From positions 2,294,001 to 2,358,000 of the forward strand of contig NZ_JARXYP010000002.1 of the NCBI RefSeq assembly GCF_029893805.1: a stretch of DNA of 64,000 bases. Reading direction: 5' to 3'. This DNA comes from Streptomyces sp. SAI-135 (GTDB lineage Bacteria; Actinomycetota; Actinomycetes; Streptomycetales; Streptomycetaceae). Positions 46,627 through 56,206 of this stretch are shown in pieces (position 1 is the first letter of the stretch; every line of letters begins with the position of its first letter). A model generated the notes under the pieces. The model saw only the letters and a program-made list of their open reading frames with translations, was not told the DNA's origin and did not search any database. A program made the position numbers and the translations under genes.

Positions 46627-47213
46627 ACCGTGTCGTGCACCCGATCGAGGTGGAGTCCTACCGGCGGCTGCGCGCCCGCCTGGACACCTCGCACTTCCCG
46701 CCGCTGACCCGCGCGGTGGTGGAGCGGGTCATCCACTCGGCCGCCGACCTGGAGTACGCCACCGATCTCGTCATGGACGAGGCCGAGTTGGAGAAGGCGC
46801 ATGCCGCGCTGCACTCCGGCGCGCCCGTCGTCACCGATGTGGAGATGGTCGCGGCCGGGATCACCCGGCGGGAGACCGTCTGCCGGCTGAGGGACGCCAA
46901 GTCGGGTCCCGGGCTGACCCGTTCGGCCCACGCGATCCGGCTCGCCCATGAGCAGGTCGGCCCGGGCGCGATCTGGGTGATCGGCAACGCCCCCACCGCG
47001 CTGGAGGAGTTGCTGACCCTGGACGCGGACCCGGCGCTCGTCATCGGACTGCCCGTCGGATTCGTCGGCGCGGTCGAGTCCAAGGCCGCGTTGCGCGAGA
47101 GCGGACTGCCCGCCGTGAGCAACGTGTCCGAGAAGGGCGGTTCGGCGGTGGCCTCCGCCGCCCTCAACGCCCTGCTGTACCACCCCACTCACCCCGTCGA
47201 GGAGACATCGTGA
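46623..47213 (+). CDS. cobH: Precorrin-8X methylmutase CobH/CbiC
   Basis: 196-residue CbiC-family mutase with VVERVIHSAADLEYATDLV, PVVTDVEMVAAGITRRE and AIWVIGNAPTALEELL. The catalytic histidine lies in the N-terminal IHSA segment. It moves the C11 methyl to C12, forming hydrogenobyrinic acid. GTG overlaps the cobJ stop and its stop overlaps cbiX. Confidence 0.94.
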   Translation: MNRVVHPIEVESYRRLRARLDTSHFPPLTRAVVERVIHSAADLEYATDLVMDEAELEKAHAALHSGAPVVTDVEMVAAGITRRETVCRLRDAKSGPGLTRSAHAIRLAHEQVGPGAIWVIGNAPTALEELLTLDADPALVIGLPVGFVGAVESKAALRESGLPAVSNVSEKGGSAVASAALNALLYHPTHPVEETS

Positions 47214-48139
47214 CCACCCCGCCGCCCGCCCTGCTCATCGCCGGTCATGGCACCCGGGACGAGGCCGGAGCCGAGGCGTTCCGCGACTTCGTCCGGGAGC
47301 TGGCGGCCCGCCGTCCCGAACTGCCCGTCGCGGGCGGCTTCATCGAGCTGTCCCCGCCGCCGCTGGGCGATGCGGTGGCCGAGCTGGTGGAGCGCGGTGT
47401 CCGCCGGTTCGCCGCCGTGCCGCTGATGCTGGTGTCCGCCGGCCACGCCAAGGGCGACATCCCGGCGGCGCTGACCCGCGAGAAGGAGCGCCACCCCGGG
47501 ATCTCGTACACCTACGGCCGCCCGCTGGGCCCGCACCCGGCGCTGCTGAACGTCCTGGAGCGGCGCCTGGACGAGGCGCTGGGCGCAGGCGAAGGCCGTA
47601 CGCCGATGGACCGCGCGGACGTGACGGTGCTGCTCGTCGGCCGCGGCTCCACGGACCCCGACGCCAACGCCGAGGTGTACAAGGCGGCCCGGCTGCTGTG
47701 GGAGGGGCGCGGGTACGCGGGCGTGGAGACGGCGTTCGTGTCGCTGGCCGCGCCGGACGTGCCGAGCGGGCTCGACCGGTGCGCGGCGCTGGGGGCGCGC
47801 AGGATCGTCGTCCTGCCCTACTTCCTGTTCACCGGCATCCTGCCGGACCGGGTCAGGCAGCAGACCGAGGGCTGGGCGGCCGCGCATCCGGAGGTCGAGG
47901 TGCGTTCCGCGGACGTCATCGGTCCGGAGCCGGAGCTGCTCGACCTGGTGCTGGAGCGGTACGAGGAGGCCGTCAAGGGCGATCTGCGGATGAACTGCGA
48001 CTCGTGCGTGTACCGCATCGCGCTGCCGGGCTTCGAGGACAAGGTGGGCCAGGCGCAGCAGCCGCACTTCCACCCGGACGACGACGGCCACCATCACCAC
48101 CACGGCCACCACCACGGCACCCACTCCCATGCGCACTGA
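47210..48139 (+). CDS. cbiX: Sirohydrochlorin cobaltochelatase-like CbiX
   Basis: 309-residue long-form CbiX with two chelatase domains (LLIAGHGTRDEAGAEAF; VLLVGRGSTDPDANAEV) and a C-terminal tail carrying MNCDSC, the MXCXXC Fe-S motif, and a polyhistidine end (HHHHHGHHHGTHSHAH). Long CbiX proteins insert Co2+ or Fe2+ into sirohydrochlorin. The tail is as described for Bacillus CbiX. The gene overlaps cobH (4 bp) upstream and cobC by 11 bp downstream. Its presence beside CobN means both an early and a late chelatase occur in the cluster. Confidence 0.93.
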   Translation: MTTPPPALLIAGHGTRDEAGAEAFRDFVRELAARRPELPVAGGFIELSPPPLGDAVAELVERGVRRFAAVPLMLVSAGHAKGDIPAALTREKERHPGISYTYGRPLGPHPALLNVLERRLDEALGAGEGRTPMDRADVTVLLVGRGSTDPDANAEVYKAARLLWEGRGYAGVETAFVSLAAPDVPSGLDRCAALGARRIVVLPYFLFTGILPDRVRQQTEGWAAAHPEVEVRSADVIGPEPELLDLVLERYEEAVKGDLRMNCDSCVYRIALPGFEDKVGQAQQPHFHPDDDGHHHHHGHHHGTHSHAH

Positions 48140-49208
48140 CAGCACCCGCAGCGGGGAGGGCCACGACCTGCGGCACCACGGCGACGCCGAGGTGCGGGAC
48201 GACGGAGCGCTCCTCACGGACCTCGCCGTGAACGTCCGCGCGGACACTCCGCCGGCCTGGCTGCGGGAGCGGATCGCCGGGTCGCTGACCGGGCTCGCCG
48301 CCTACCCCGACGGGCGCGCGGCGCGGGCGGCGGTGGCGGCCCGGCACGAGGTGCCCGTGGAGCGGGTGCTGCTGACGGCCGGGGCCGCCGAGGCGTTCGT
48401 GCTGCTCGCACGTGCGCTGACGTTCCGTCATGCCGTGGTGGTACACCCGCAGTTCACCGAGCCGGAGGCCGCGCTGCGGGACGCCGGGCACGCGGTCGAG
48501 CGGGTGCTGCTGCGGGAGGAGGACGGTTTCCGGCTCGATGCGGCTGCCGTCCCCGAGGACGCCGATCTGGTGATCGTGGGCAATCCGACCAACCCCACGT
48601 CGGTCCTGCACCCGGCCGCCGCGATCGCCGGACTGGCCCGCCCCGGGCGCACACTGGTGGTGGACGAGGCGTTCCTGGACGCGGTGCCGGGCGAGCGCGA
48701 GGCCCTGGCCGGGCGGACGGACGTGCCCGGACTCGTCGTCCTGCGGAGCCTGACCAAGACATGGGGTCTGGCCGGACTCCGCATCGGTTACGTCCTCGCC
48801 GCCCCGGAGACCGTCGCCGAACTGGAGCGGGCCCAGCCGCTGTGGCCGGTGTCCAGCCCGGCCCTCGCGGCGGCCGAGGCGTGCATGGAGCCGCGGGCGC
48901 TGGCGGAGGCGGCCCACGCGGCCCACCGTGTCGCCACCGACCGGGCTCATCTCGTCGCCGGGCTGCGGGAGTTCGCCCCGGACGGGCTCCGGGTGGTGGA
49001 GCCCGCCGAGGGCCCCTTCGTCCTCGTACGCCTGCCGCGGGCCGCCGAGGTACGACGGCATCTGCGCGACCTGGGGTTCGCGGTGCGGCGCGGGGACACG
49101 TTCCCGGGGCTCGGCGAGGAGTGGCTACGGCTCGCGGTACGGGACCGGGCGACGGTCAACTCCTTCCTCCAGGCGCTGGACCAGGCGGTGACGCTGGCCC
49201 AGGGCTGA
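48129..49208 (+). CDS. cobC: Rv2231c-family PLP-dependent protein CobC
   Basis: 359-residue class-I/II aminotransferase-fold protein with the PLP lysine in LRSLTKTWGLAGLRIGY, and IVGNPTNPTS and LVVDEAFLDAVPGE motifs. Homologues in actinobacteria are annotated CobC, thought to make the aminopropanol or threonine-phosphate decarboxylase-like intermediate. The start lies 11 bp inside cbiX, in the codons for its His-rich tail. It ends the second cob unit. Confidence 0.87.
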   Translation: MRTDSTRSGEGHDLRHHGDAEVRDDGALLTDLAVNVRADTPPAWLRERIAGSLTGLAAYPDGRAARAAVAARHEVPVERVLLTAGAAEAFVLLARALTFRHAVVVHPQFTEPEAALRDAGHAVERVLLREEDGFRLDAAAVPEDADLVIVGNPTNPTSVLHPAAAIAGLARPGRTLVVDEAFLDAVPGEREALAGRTDVPGLVVLRSLTKTWGLAGLRIGYVLAAPETVAELERAQPLWPVSSPALAAAEACMEPRALAEAAHAAHRVATDRAHLVAGLREFAPDGLRVVEPAEGPFVLVRLPRAAEVRRHLRDLGFAVRRGDTFPGLGEEWLRLAVRDRATVNSFLQALDQAVTLAQG

Positions 49209-49275
49209 GGCGGATGCCGTCGCACCGGCCCGGACGGCGCCGCGCCCGAGGTCCGGTTCCGTGCGGCAGTGCGGC

Positions 49276-49302
49276 ACCGGGGCTCCCCCTCCGTGCCCCG
49301 GT
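49276..49302 (+). terminator. Possible terminator after the cob cluster
   Basis: ACCGGGGC (49276-49283) pairs with GCCCCGGT (49295-49302), an 8-bp stem with an 11-base loop, 67 bases past the cobC stop. No U tract. A 7-bp tandem repeat follows at 49411-49435. Confidence 0.5.
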
Positions 49303-49410
49303 CACCGGCCCTCGTGCGGCACGGTTCCCGGAGTCAGCGGACCCGGCGCGGGTGCCACACCCGTCCCTCCCCTGGGGCGAGGCACCCCGTCGGCCCCGCC
49401 CCGGAGGCAC

Positions 49411-49435
49411 CGGGGTCCGGGGTCCGGGGTCCGGA
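49411..49435. repeat. GGGGTCC heptamer repeat
   Basis: CCGGGGT occurs three times in tandem plus a partial copy, immediately before the stop codon side of the LAETG gene. Confidence 0.75.
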
Positions 49436-50332
49436 TCAGCCTCGGCGGCGGGACACCGCCACCGCTCCCCCGCCTGCCACCAGCAGGGCGATCGCGCCGG
49501 TCATGAGGTACGGCGTCAGTGAGCCGGCGCCCGTCTCGGCGAGGCCCGCCTCCTTGGCGGGGCCGCCCTGGGGCTTGACGTCGTCCGCGGGGGGCTCCGG
49601 CGCGGCGGGGGCGGGCGGTGCCTCGCAGGTCGCCTCGGCGAGGGTCACGGTGCCCTCGACCTCGGCGACACCCAGCTTCAACGGGTCGACGGAGACGGTG
49701 AGTTCGAGCGCGGTGGCGGCGGCCGTGCGCGAGGTGGTCACGTTCTTCGCCAGGTCGAGGCGGACCTCGCCGACCCCGGGCACCTTGACGTCGGTCGGGC
49801 CGCCGGCGGTCACCGTGACCTTCTTGCCGAGCACCGTTACCGCGCCGAGGAGGTTCGAGGAGGCGGTGGGGGTCCGGCCCGCCTCGCAGGTCGCCCGGGA
49901 GGTGACGCCCTCGATCTCGACGAGGGACAGCAGCGGGAGACCCGGGACGTGGAGCCGGGCGTGGGTGAGACGGGTGGACGCCTCGGCCTTCCCGTCGGTG
50001 ACCGTCGCCCCGGCGTCGGCCACCTCCGCGGCCAGCACGCTGAACGGCCGCCCCCCGTCCACGCCGTCCAACGTCGCCGTCAGCGTGGTCTGCCGGGCAC
50101 TGCGGGGTGCCTGGACCTCGTTGAGGGTGACCGCGAGGGGGACGTCGACGGTCTTGTGGAGCAGGCTGACGTCCAGCCCGGTGCGCAGGACGACGGCGCC
50201 CGCCCGCCCCTGGTCGCCGGTCGCGTGCGCGGCGCCCGCGCCGGCCAGCGCCGCGGGACCGGCGACGAGGACGCCGGCCGCCGCCACGGTGGCGAGACGG
50301 CGTGCGGGCATGCGGAAGTCGGTGCTGTTCAA
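49436..50332 (-). CDS. LAETG-anchored surface protein (SCO1860 family)
   Basis: 298-residue secreted protein with an N-terminal signal (RLATVAAAGVLVAGPAALAGAGAAHA), a beta-rich mature domain with two cysteines, a Pro/Ala-rich spacer, then LAETGAGS, a hydrophobic helix and a basic end, the layout for sortase E anchoring (LAXTG). Family function unknown. The TTG start at 50332 gives a conventional n-region; ATG at 50311 is an alternative. The gene is convergent with cobC in a position like that of SCO1860 in S. coelicolor (recalled). Confidence 0.87.
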   Translation of the reverse strand: MNSTDFRMPARRLATVAAAGVLVAGPAALAGAGAAHATGDQGRAGAVVLRTGLDVSLLHKTVDVPLAVTLNEVQAPRSARQTTLTATLDGVDGGRPFSVLAAEVADAGATVTDGKAEASTRLTHARLHVPGLPLLSLVEIEGVTSRATCEAGRTPTASSNLLGAVTVLGKKVTVTAGGPTDVKVPGVGEVRLDLAKNVTTSRTAAATALELTVSVDPLKLGVAEVEGTVTLAEATCEAPPAPAAPEPPADDVKPQGGPAKEAGLAETGAGSLTPYLMTGAIALLVAGGGAVAVSRRRG

Positions 50333-50468
50333 GGTGGTGGGACCCCCAGAGAGAACTGGCTCGGGACCTCGAAAGGATGTCGCACCGCTCGTCGTTCGAC
50401 AGCGTTCCCACGGGAGTTCACACGATCGTGGCGTACCCGTGCCCGCTTTCGAGCACCCGTTCGCCTCT

Positions 50469-51560
50469 CTACTGCACGACCCGGCCGTTCAGTACGACCT
50501 GGACCGGGTCGGCCAGCACACGCACGTCCGCGCGGGGGTCCTGTGCGTAGACCACGAGATCCGCCGCAGCCCCCTCCTCCAGCCCCGGCCGCCCCAGCCA
50601 CTCCCGGGCGCTCCACGTGGTCGCCGACAGGGCGTCCAGGGCGGGGATGCCGGCCTTCACCAGTTCCGCGACCTCCGCCGCGACCAGGCCGTGGGGGAGG
50701 GTGCCGCCCGCGTCCGTGCCGACGTAGACCGGGATGCCGGCGTCGTAGGCGCCGCGGACGGTGTCGTAGCGGCGGGCGTGGAGCCGGCGCATGTGGGCGG
50801 ACCAGGAGGGGAACCGGGACTCGCCGCCGTCCGCCAGCTTCGGGAAGGTGGCGATGTTGACCAGGGTCGGGACGATCGCGACGCCCCGCGAGGCGAACAG
50901 CGGGATCAGGTCGTCGGTGAGGCCGGTGGCGTGTTCGACGCAGTCGATGCCCGCCTCGACCAGGTCCTGGAGGGAGTTCTCGGCGAAGCAGTGCGCGGTG
51001 ACGCGGGCGCCGAGGCGGTGGGCCTCCGCGATGGCCGCCTCGACCGCCTCCCGCGGCCAGCTGGGGGCCAGATCGCCGACCTCACGGTCGATCCAGTCGC
51101 CGACCAGCTTGACCCAGCCGTCACCCCGGCGGGCCTCCTGGGCGACGTAGGCGACGAGGTCCTCGGGTTCGATCTCCCAGGCGAAGTTCCTGATGTACCG
51201 GCGGGTGCGGGCGATGTGCCGGCCGGCCCTGATGATCTTCGGGAGGTCCTCGCGATCGTCCACCCAGCGGGTGTCGGAGGGGGATCCGGCGTCGCGGATC
51301 AGGAGCGTGCCGGCCTCGCGGTCGGTCAGCGCCTGCTTCTCGGCCACGTCCTGGTCGACCGGGCCGTGCGCGCCCAGGCCCACGTGGCAGTGCGCGTCGA
51401 CCAGGCCGGGCAGCGCCCAGCCCGACACCGTACGGACGTCCTGGGCGGCCACCGGGCGGTCGTAGGAGATCCGCCCGTCGACCACCCACAGTTCGTCCCG
51501 GACGTCCTCGGGTCCGGCCAGGATCCGGCCCTTCACGTGCAGCACCGTGCGATCGCTCAT
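50469..51560 (-). CDS. Amidohydrolase family protein
   Basis: 363-residue metal-dependent hydrolase of the amidohydrolase/imidazolonepropionase type. The first zinc ligands lie in LVDAHCHVGLG; a lysine candidate in DGWVKLVGDWID, His in RVTAHCFAENSLQD and CVEHATGL, and the acid in YVGTDAGGTLPHG. It ends with the beta-sandwich residues ADLVVYAQDPRADV. The substrate cannot be told. Start ATG at 51560; downstream gene lies 24 bases upstream on the same strand. Confidence 0.87.
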   Translation of the reverse strand: MSDRTVLHVKGRILAGPEDVRDELWVVDGRISYDRPVAAQDVRTVSGWALPGLVDAHCHVGLGAHGPVDQDVAEKQALTDREAGTLLIRDAGSPSDTRWVDDREDLPKIIRAGRHIARTRRYIRNFAWEIEPEDLVAYVAQEARRGDGWVKLVGDWIDREVGDLAPSWPREAVEAAIAEAHRLGARVTAHCFAENSLQDLVEAGIDCVEHATGLTDDLIPLFASRGVAIVPTLVNIATFPKLADGGESRFPSWSAHMRRLHARRYDTVRGAYDAGIPVYVGTDAGGTLPHGLVAAEVAELVKAGIPALDALSATTWSAREWLGRPGLEEGAAADLVVYAQDPRADVRVLADPVQVVLNGRVVQ

Positions 51561-51584
51561 GACCGCACCCTAGCCAGCCCGGGG

Positions 51585-52376
51585 TCACTGCTCCCAGGGC
51601 GGTGGTCCCTCGAAGGCGAGCTGGTGGACGTCGAACAGGACCGCCGCCTCGACGCCGAGGGCGGGGCCGCCCCGGCGCGCCGCCCAGGTCAGGAACGGGC
51701 GTGGTTCGAAGGCGCCCGCGCCGAGGCCCTTGGTGTACTCGGCGTGCGCGGCCAGGGAGGCGATGCCCCGCTCCAGGGGTTCGCCGGTGACGTCCACGCC
51801 GTGGGTGGGGCGGTCGGTGCCGGCGACGGCCACGAAGCGGACCCCGCCCCAGGGTTCGAGGCCCTCCTCGGCGAGTTCGGGGAAGATCCAGCGGTTGCCG
51901 GCGTCGCGTGCCGCGTCGAGCGCGGCCAGGCCGACCACGCGGTGGTCGGCCTGGTTGACCACCCCGGCGACCATCCGCACGGTGTACGCACCGGTCACCA
52001 CGACCTCGGGCCGGTGCCGTCGGATCGCCCGCACGATGTCCCGGCGCAGACCCGGCCCCTCCTCGATCGTTCCGTCCCGGTGGTCGAGGAACTCCACGGT
52101 GTCCACGCCCACTTCACGCGCGCCCGCCCGCTCCTCGGCCTCGCGCAGCGGGCCCGCCAGGTCCGGGTGCAGCCCGTCGATGCCCGCCTCGCCGCGGGTG
52201 ACCAGCAGATAGGCGACCCGTTTGCCCTGGGTCGTCCAGCGGGCCACCGCGGACGCGGTCCCGTACTCGATGTCGTCCGGATGCGCGGCCACGGCCAGGC
52301 AGCGCTCCCAGTCCTCCGGCAGCGGGGGCAGGGTGCCGCCCGCTGCGGATCCGCCCGTGTCGTCGAGAGTCGTCAT
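51585..52376 (-). CDS. PIG-L family deacetylase
   Basis: 263-residue LmbE/PIG-L-type N-acetyl-sugar deacetylase with the zinc motif AAHPDDIEYG near residue 32 and the downstream DHR...NQADHRVVG histidine. In actinobacteria such proteins include the mycothiol enzyme MshB, but this one lacks clear MshB specificity motifs. It is 24 bases upstream of the amidohydrolase gene and may be co-transcribed. ATG at 52376. Confidence 0.88.
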   Translation of the reverse strand: MTTLDDTGGSAAGGTLPPLPEDWERCLAVAAHPDDIEYGTASAVARWTTQGKRVAYLLVTRGEAGIDGLHPDLAGPLREAEERAGAREVGVDTVEFLDHRDGTIEEGPGLRRDIVRAIRRHRPEVVVTGAYTVRMVAGVVNQADHRVVGLAALDAARDAGNRWIFPELAEEGLEPWGGVRFVAVAGTDRPTHGVDVTGEPLERGIASLAAHAEYTKGLGAGAFEPRPFLTWAARRGGPALGVEAAVLFDVHQLAFEGPPPWEQ

Positions 52377-52430
52377 GCCCGAATGATGGCGGTTGTCGGG
52401 CTCTGCGGGACAGAGGCGCGTATACCCCTT

Positions 52431-53222
52431 TCAGCCCTCCTGGTCCTCCACGTTCTCCACGTCGGCCATCGCCGGGTCCAGGAGCCGGGAGAGGAAGTGG
52501 CGGGTGCGCTCATGGCTCGGATCGCCGATGACCTGGGCCGGGTTGCCGTCCTCGACGACGACTCCGCCGTCCATGAAGACGACCCGGTCGGCGACCTCGC
52601 GGGCGAACGTCATCTCGTGGGTGACGACCATCATCGTCATGCCCTCGCGGGCCAGCATCCGCATGACGGCGAGCACGTCGCCCACCAGCTCCGGGTCGAG
52701 GGCCGAGGTCGGCTCGTCGAAGAGCATCACCTCGGGGCCCATGGACAGGGACCGCGCGATCGCGACGCGCTGCTGCTGTCCGCCGGAGAGGGAGGCGGGA
52801 TAGGCGTCGGCCTTCTCGGCGAGGCCCACCCGCTCCAGGTTCTCCGCGGCCACCCTCGCGGCCTCCGCCTTGCCGCGCCTGAGGACCCTGCGCTGCGGCA
52901 GCGTCAGGTTCTCGGTCACCGTGAGGTGCGGGAACAGGTTGAACTGCTGGAAGACCATGCCGATACGGCGGCGTACGGCGTCGATGTCGACGTCGGGGTC
53001 CGTCAACTCGGTGCCGCCGACGAAGACCTGGCCCTTCGTCGGCTCCTCCAGGAGGTTCACGCACCGCAGCAGCGTCGACTTGCCCGAGCCCGAGGGGCCG
53101 ATGACACAGACGACCTCGCCCTGGCCGATCTCCAGGTCGATGCCCTTGAGGACCTCGTTGGTGCCGAACGACTTGTGCAGACCGCGTACTTCGATCTCCG
53201 GCCGGCTCGCCTCAACGGTCAT
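52431..53222 (-). CDS. Amino acid ABC transporter ATP-binding protein
   Basis: 263-residue polar amino-acid-type ABC ATPase with Walker [11 protein letters not shown]-loop QQFNLFPHL, signature LSGGQQQR, Walker [15 protein letters not shown] and the H-loop VVTHEM. It powers the importer formed with the permease and the lipoprotein encoded upstream. ATG at 53222 overlaps the permease stop (ATGA), so the longer frame to 53297 is rejected. Substrate class only: polar amino acid or derivative. Confidence 0.93.
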   Translation of the reverse strand: MTVEASRPEIEVRGLHKSFGTNEVLKGIDLEIGQGEVVCVIGPSGSGKSTLLRCVNLLEEPTKGQVFVGGTELTDPDVDIDAVRRRIGMVFQQFNLFPHLTVTENLTLPQRRVLRRGKAEAARVAAENLERVGLAEKADAYPASLSGGQQQRVAIARSLSMGPEVMLFDEPTSALDPELVGDVLAVMRMLAREGMTMMVVTHEMTFAREVADRVVFMDGGVVVEDGNPAQVIGDPSHERTRHFLSRLLDPAMADVENVEDQEG

Positions 53223-54052
53223 TTGACGGCCTCCTGGGCCTTGGCCTCCATACGGCGGACCACGAACCCGAGCGGGATCGTCACCAGCAGGTAGCACAGG
53301 CCGGCGACGAGGATCGGCGTGGAGTTGGCGGTCGTGCTGGCCAGGTCGCGGCCGTACTTGGACAGTTCGCGCTCCTCCAGGGTGACGCCGAGGAACAGCA
53401 CCAGGGAGGAGTCCTTGAAGAGCAGGACGAGTTCGTTGGTCAGTGGCGGGAGGATGATCCGGAACGCCTGCGGGATGATGATCGAGACCATCGCGCGGGC
53501 CGGGGAGAAGCCCAGTGAACGGGCCGCCTCCATCTGCCCCTTGGGCACCGCCTGGATGCCCGCGCGGATCGTCTCCGCCATGTAGGCCGCCGCCACCAGG
53601 CCGAGCGCGAGGGCGACCTTGCCGTAGGTGCCGCCGACGATCTCCGTGCCGGGGAAGGCGAGCGGGACGGCCACGCCGATGAAGATGAAGATCAGCAGGG
53701 CGGGCAGGCCGCGGAAGATCTCGATGTAGACACCGGCGAACCAGCGGTACGGGCCGACCGACGACAGCCGCATCAGCGCGATGACCATGCCGAGGACGAG
53801 TCCGACGACGAAGCCGGACAGCGTGTAGAGCACGGTGTTCTTCAGCGCCAGCGTGATGACGTCCGGGAACATCTGGTCGGCGATGTCCGCCTGCGCGAAC
53901 TGGTTCTTGAGCCGCCCCCAGTCCGCCGAGAGGGCGAAGGCGATCACGGCGGCCACGAAGACGGCGTACTGGATGCCGCGGGACAGGCTGCGCTTCTGAC
54001 GTCGGGTCAGGCCCTTTTTGCGAGGCTGGAATTGCGTGTCCGCCGCGGTCAT
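53219..54052 (-). CDS. Amino acid ABC transporter permease
   Basis: 277-residue permease of the HisM/GlnP type with about five to six helices, an N-terminal cytoplasmic segment, the [16 protein letters not shown] motif and the EAA loop [24 protein letters not shown]. It is coupled by ATGA overlaps to both the substrate-binding lipoprotein gene upstream and the ATPase downstream. Only one permease gene is present, so it probably acts as a homodimer. Confidence 0.92.
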   Translation of the reverse strand: MTAADTQFQPRKKGLTRRQKRSLSRGIQYAVFVAAVIAFALSADWGRLKNQFAQADIADQMFPDVITLALKNTVLYTLSGFVVGLVLGMVIALMRLSSVGPYRWFAGVYIEIFRGLPALLIFIFIGVAVPLAFPGTEIVGGTYGKVALALGLVAAAYMAETIRAGIQAVPKGQMEAARSLGFSPARAMVSIIIPQAFRIILPPLTNELVLLFKDSSLVLFLGVTLEERELSKYGRDLASTTANSTPILVAGLCYLLVTIPLGFVVRRMEAKAQEAVK

Positions 54053-54900
54053 GAGGCGGCGGGAGAGGCGACCGACTCGTCGTACGGGCCGATCCACTTC
54101 TCGTAGAGCTTCTTGTAGGTGCCGTCGGCCTTGGCGTCCGCGAGCGCCTTGTTGATGGCGTCCCGCAGCTTGGTGTTGCCCTTCTTCACCGTGAAGCCGT
54201 ACTGCTCACCGGTGTTGATGTTGTCGGCGACCTGGAAGGCGTCGGCGTTGGCCTTGTCCTTGAGCCAGCCCTGGACGACCGGGTAGTCGATGACGACGGC
54301 CTTGACCTGGCCGGAGCGCAGGCCGTTGAGGACGGCGTCGGAGGACTCGAAGGAGACCGGGTCGAAGCCCTGGCTCTTGACGTAGTCCTCGCCGGTGGTC
54401 TGCGCCTGGGCGCCGAGCTTCACCTTCTTCGCCTTGGCGTCGGCGAGCGAGGAGATGCCGCTGCCCTTGGCGACCAGGAGGGCCTGGGTGGCGTCGAAGT
54501 AGGGGTCCGAGAAGTCGACGTTCTTCTTGCGCTCGTCGGTGATGGTCATGCCGGCCGCGGCCAGGTCGCACTCGCCGGAGTTGAGGAAGGCGCCGGTCTT
54601 GAAGTTCTCGAAGGGGGTGTCGAGGATCTCCTGCTTCACGCCCAGGTTCCCCGCCACCAGGTCGATGAGCGAGACGTCGAAGCCCTGGACCTTGCCGTCG
54701 ATCTCCGACTGGAACGGCGGGTAGGGCAGGTGGGTGCAGGTGGTGAGCTGTCCGCCCTTGACCAGTTCGACCCCGCCCGCGGCGGTCTTCGAACCGCTGC
54801 CGCCGTCGTCGCTGGAGGTGCAGGCAGCGACGAGCAGGAGCCCGGCCGTCGCGGTGGTGGCGGCCAGGACGCGGGTCCGGCGCCCGGAGAGGGTGTTCAC
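54049..54900 (-). CDS. Amino acid ABC transporter substrate-binding lipoprotein
   Basis: 283-residue lipoprotein with signal peptide and lipobox LVAAC (Cys at 27), then a type-II binding fold with [28 protein letters not shown] and [23 protein letters not shown], typical of polar amino acid or opine binding proteins (SBP_bac_3). GTG at 54900. First gene of the importer operon; the promoter upstream is overlapped by an inverted repeat. Confidence 0.92.
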   Translation of the reverse strand: MNTLSGRRTRVLAATTATAGLLLVAACTSSDDGGSGSKTAAGGVELVKGGQLTTCTHLPYPPFQSEIDGKVQGFDVSLIDLVAGNLGVKQEILDTPFENFKTGAFLNSGECDLAAAGMTITDERKKNVDFSDPYFDATQALLVAKGSGISSLADAKAKKVKLGAQAQTTGEDYVKSQGFDPVSFESSDAVLNGLRSGQVKAVVIDYPVVQGWLKDKANADAFQVADNINTGEQYGFTVKKGNTKLRDAINKALADAKADGTYKKLYEKWIGPYDESVASPAAS

Positions 54901-54933
54901 GGGAGGCCTCCTGTGGGGGAACTGTGGGTTCCG

Positions 54934-54964
54934 ATTATAAGGAAAGGTTTGAGTGCCTCAAACC
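54934..54964 (-). promoter_or_regulatory. Promoter with operator-like inverted repeat, ABC importer
   Basis: On the minus strand a perfect TATAAT (54934-54939) lies 34 bases before the GTG, and TTGAGG (54956-54961) is 16 bases upstream as -35. The perfect inverted repeat GGTTTGAG-TGC-CTCAAACC (54946-54964) overlaps the -35 and spacer, so a dimeric repressor could block it. Confidence 0.7.
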
Positions 54965-55075
54965 AAACCGATGGTCGCGAGGCCGTTCAGCCTAAGAAGT
55001 CGCCGGTCGTCGGGGGTTGATCGGGAACGGTTACGCTCGTTCACGTCTACCCCAGTGAGCGAAGAGAGCACCGTC

Positions 55076-56206
55076 GTGACGCACCCCTTCCTGGACCTGG
55101 CCCCGCTCGGCGCGGCGCGGTTCGCCTCGATCGAGGACCGTGTGGCCCGGCTGCTGCGCACCGAGCAGGACGTCGTGATCATGCAGGGCGAGGCGCTGCT
55201 GCCGCTGGAGGGGGCGATCCGGGGGACCGCGGGTCCGGGCACGACCGCGCTGAACGTCATCACCGGTCCGTACGGGCAGACCTTCGGGAACTGGCTGCGG
55301 GACTGCGGCGCGACGGTGATCGACCTGGCGGTGCCGTTCCACACGGCGGTGACGGCCGAGCAGATCGCCGCGGCCTTCGAGGAGCACCCGGCGATCGACT
55401 TCGTGTCCCTGGTGCACGCGGAGGCGGCGACCGGCAACACCAACCCGGTCGCGGAGATCGCCGAGGTCGTACGGCGGCAGGGCGCCCTGTTCTACCTGGA
55501 CGCGGTCGCCTCCGTGGGCGCCGAGCCGGTGCTGCCGGACGCGTGGGGCGTGGACCTGTGCGTGATCGGTGCGCAGAAGGCCATGGGCGGGCCGGCCGGG
55601 GTGTCGGCGGTGTCGGTGAGCGAGCGGGCGTGGGCGCGGATGGCCGCGAATCCGGCGGCGCCGCGCCGGTCGTACCTCTCCCTCCTCGACTGGAAGGAGC
55701 GCTGGATCGACGGTGGCCGTACGGCCCTGCTGCACGCTCCGGCGCAGCTGGAGATGCTGGCGCTGGAGGCGTGCGTCGAGCGGATCGAGGCGGACGGGCC
55801 GGAGACGGTGATGGCCCGGCACCGGGCCGCCGCGGCGGCGACCCGGGCGGGGACGCGGGCGCTGGGCGGGAGCCTTGCGCCGTACGTGCACGCCGACCAC
55901 GAGGCCGCGCCGGTCGCCACGACGCTGCGTGCGCCGTCCGGCGTGCCGGCCTCGGAACTCGTCGCCCGAGCTTTGTCGGAGGACCCCGCCCTGCCGCTGG
56001 CCGCGGGCGGGGGCGCGCTGGCCGAGGAGATGATCCGGGTCAACCACTACGGCGTGGACGCGACACCGGGTGCCGTCCGGGCGTGCCTGACCGCGCTGGG
56101 TGCGGCGCTGGCCGGGAAGGGGCTCGCGGTGGACGTGACGGGCGCGCTGCGGGCGGCCGACGAGGCTTTCCACCGCACCATGAATACGCGCGGTACCGGT
56201 GCATAA
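55076..56206 (+). CDS. Class V PLP-dependent aminotransferase family protein
   Basis: 376-residue fold-type-I PLP enzyme related to alanine-glyoxylate or serine-glyoxylate aminotransferases. The lysine is in CVIGAQKAMGGPAG (Lys168) and the aspartate at 142 in FYLDAVASVG. It would use a small amino donor; substrate unknown. GTG at 55076 is preferred (GAAGAGAG about seven bases upstream); GTG at 55055 is possible. It faces the ABC importer operon, whose inverted repeat may control both. Confidence 0.85.
   Translation: MTHPFLDLAPLGAARFASIEDRVARLLRTEQDVVIMQGEALLPLEGAIRGTAGPGTTALNVITGPYGQTFGNWLRDCGATVIDLAVPFHTAVTAEQIAAAFEEHPAIDFVSLVHAEAATGNTNPVAEIAEVVRRQGALFYLDAVASVGAEPVLPDAWGVDLCVIGAQKAMGGPAGVSAVSVSERAWARMAANPAAPRRSYLSLLDWKERWIDGGRTALLHAPAQLEMLALEACVERIEADGPETVMARHRAAAAATRAGTRALGGSLAPYVHADHEAAPVATTLRAPSGVPASELVARALSEDPALPLAAGGGALAEEMIRVNHYGVDATPGAVRACLTALGAALAGKGLAVDVTGALRAADEAFHRTMNTRGTGA

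Noticed and set aside
49269..53294. 1341-codon plus-strand open frame
   Set aside because: Antisense shadow of the LAETG, amidohydrolase, PIG-L and ABC ATPase genes, all with clear motifs on the minus strand; GC-rich DNA keeps the frame open.
55055..55078. Alternative GTG at 55055 for the aminotransferase
   Set aside because: Possible but lacks a better ribosome site than 55076; the later start fits the family N terminus.
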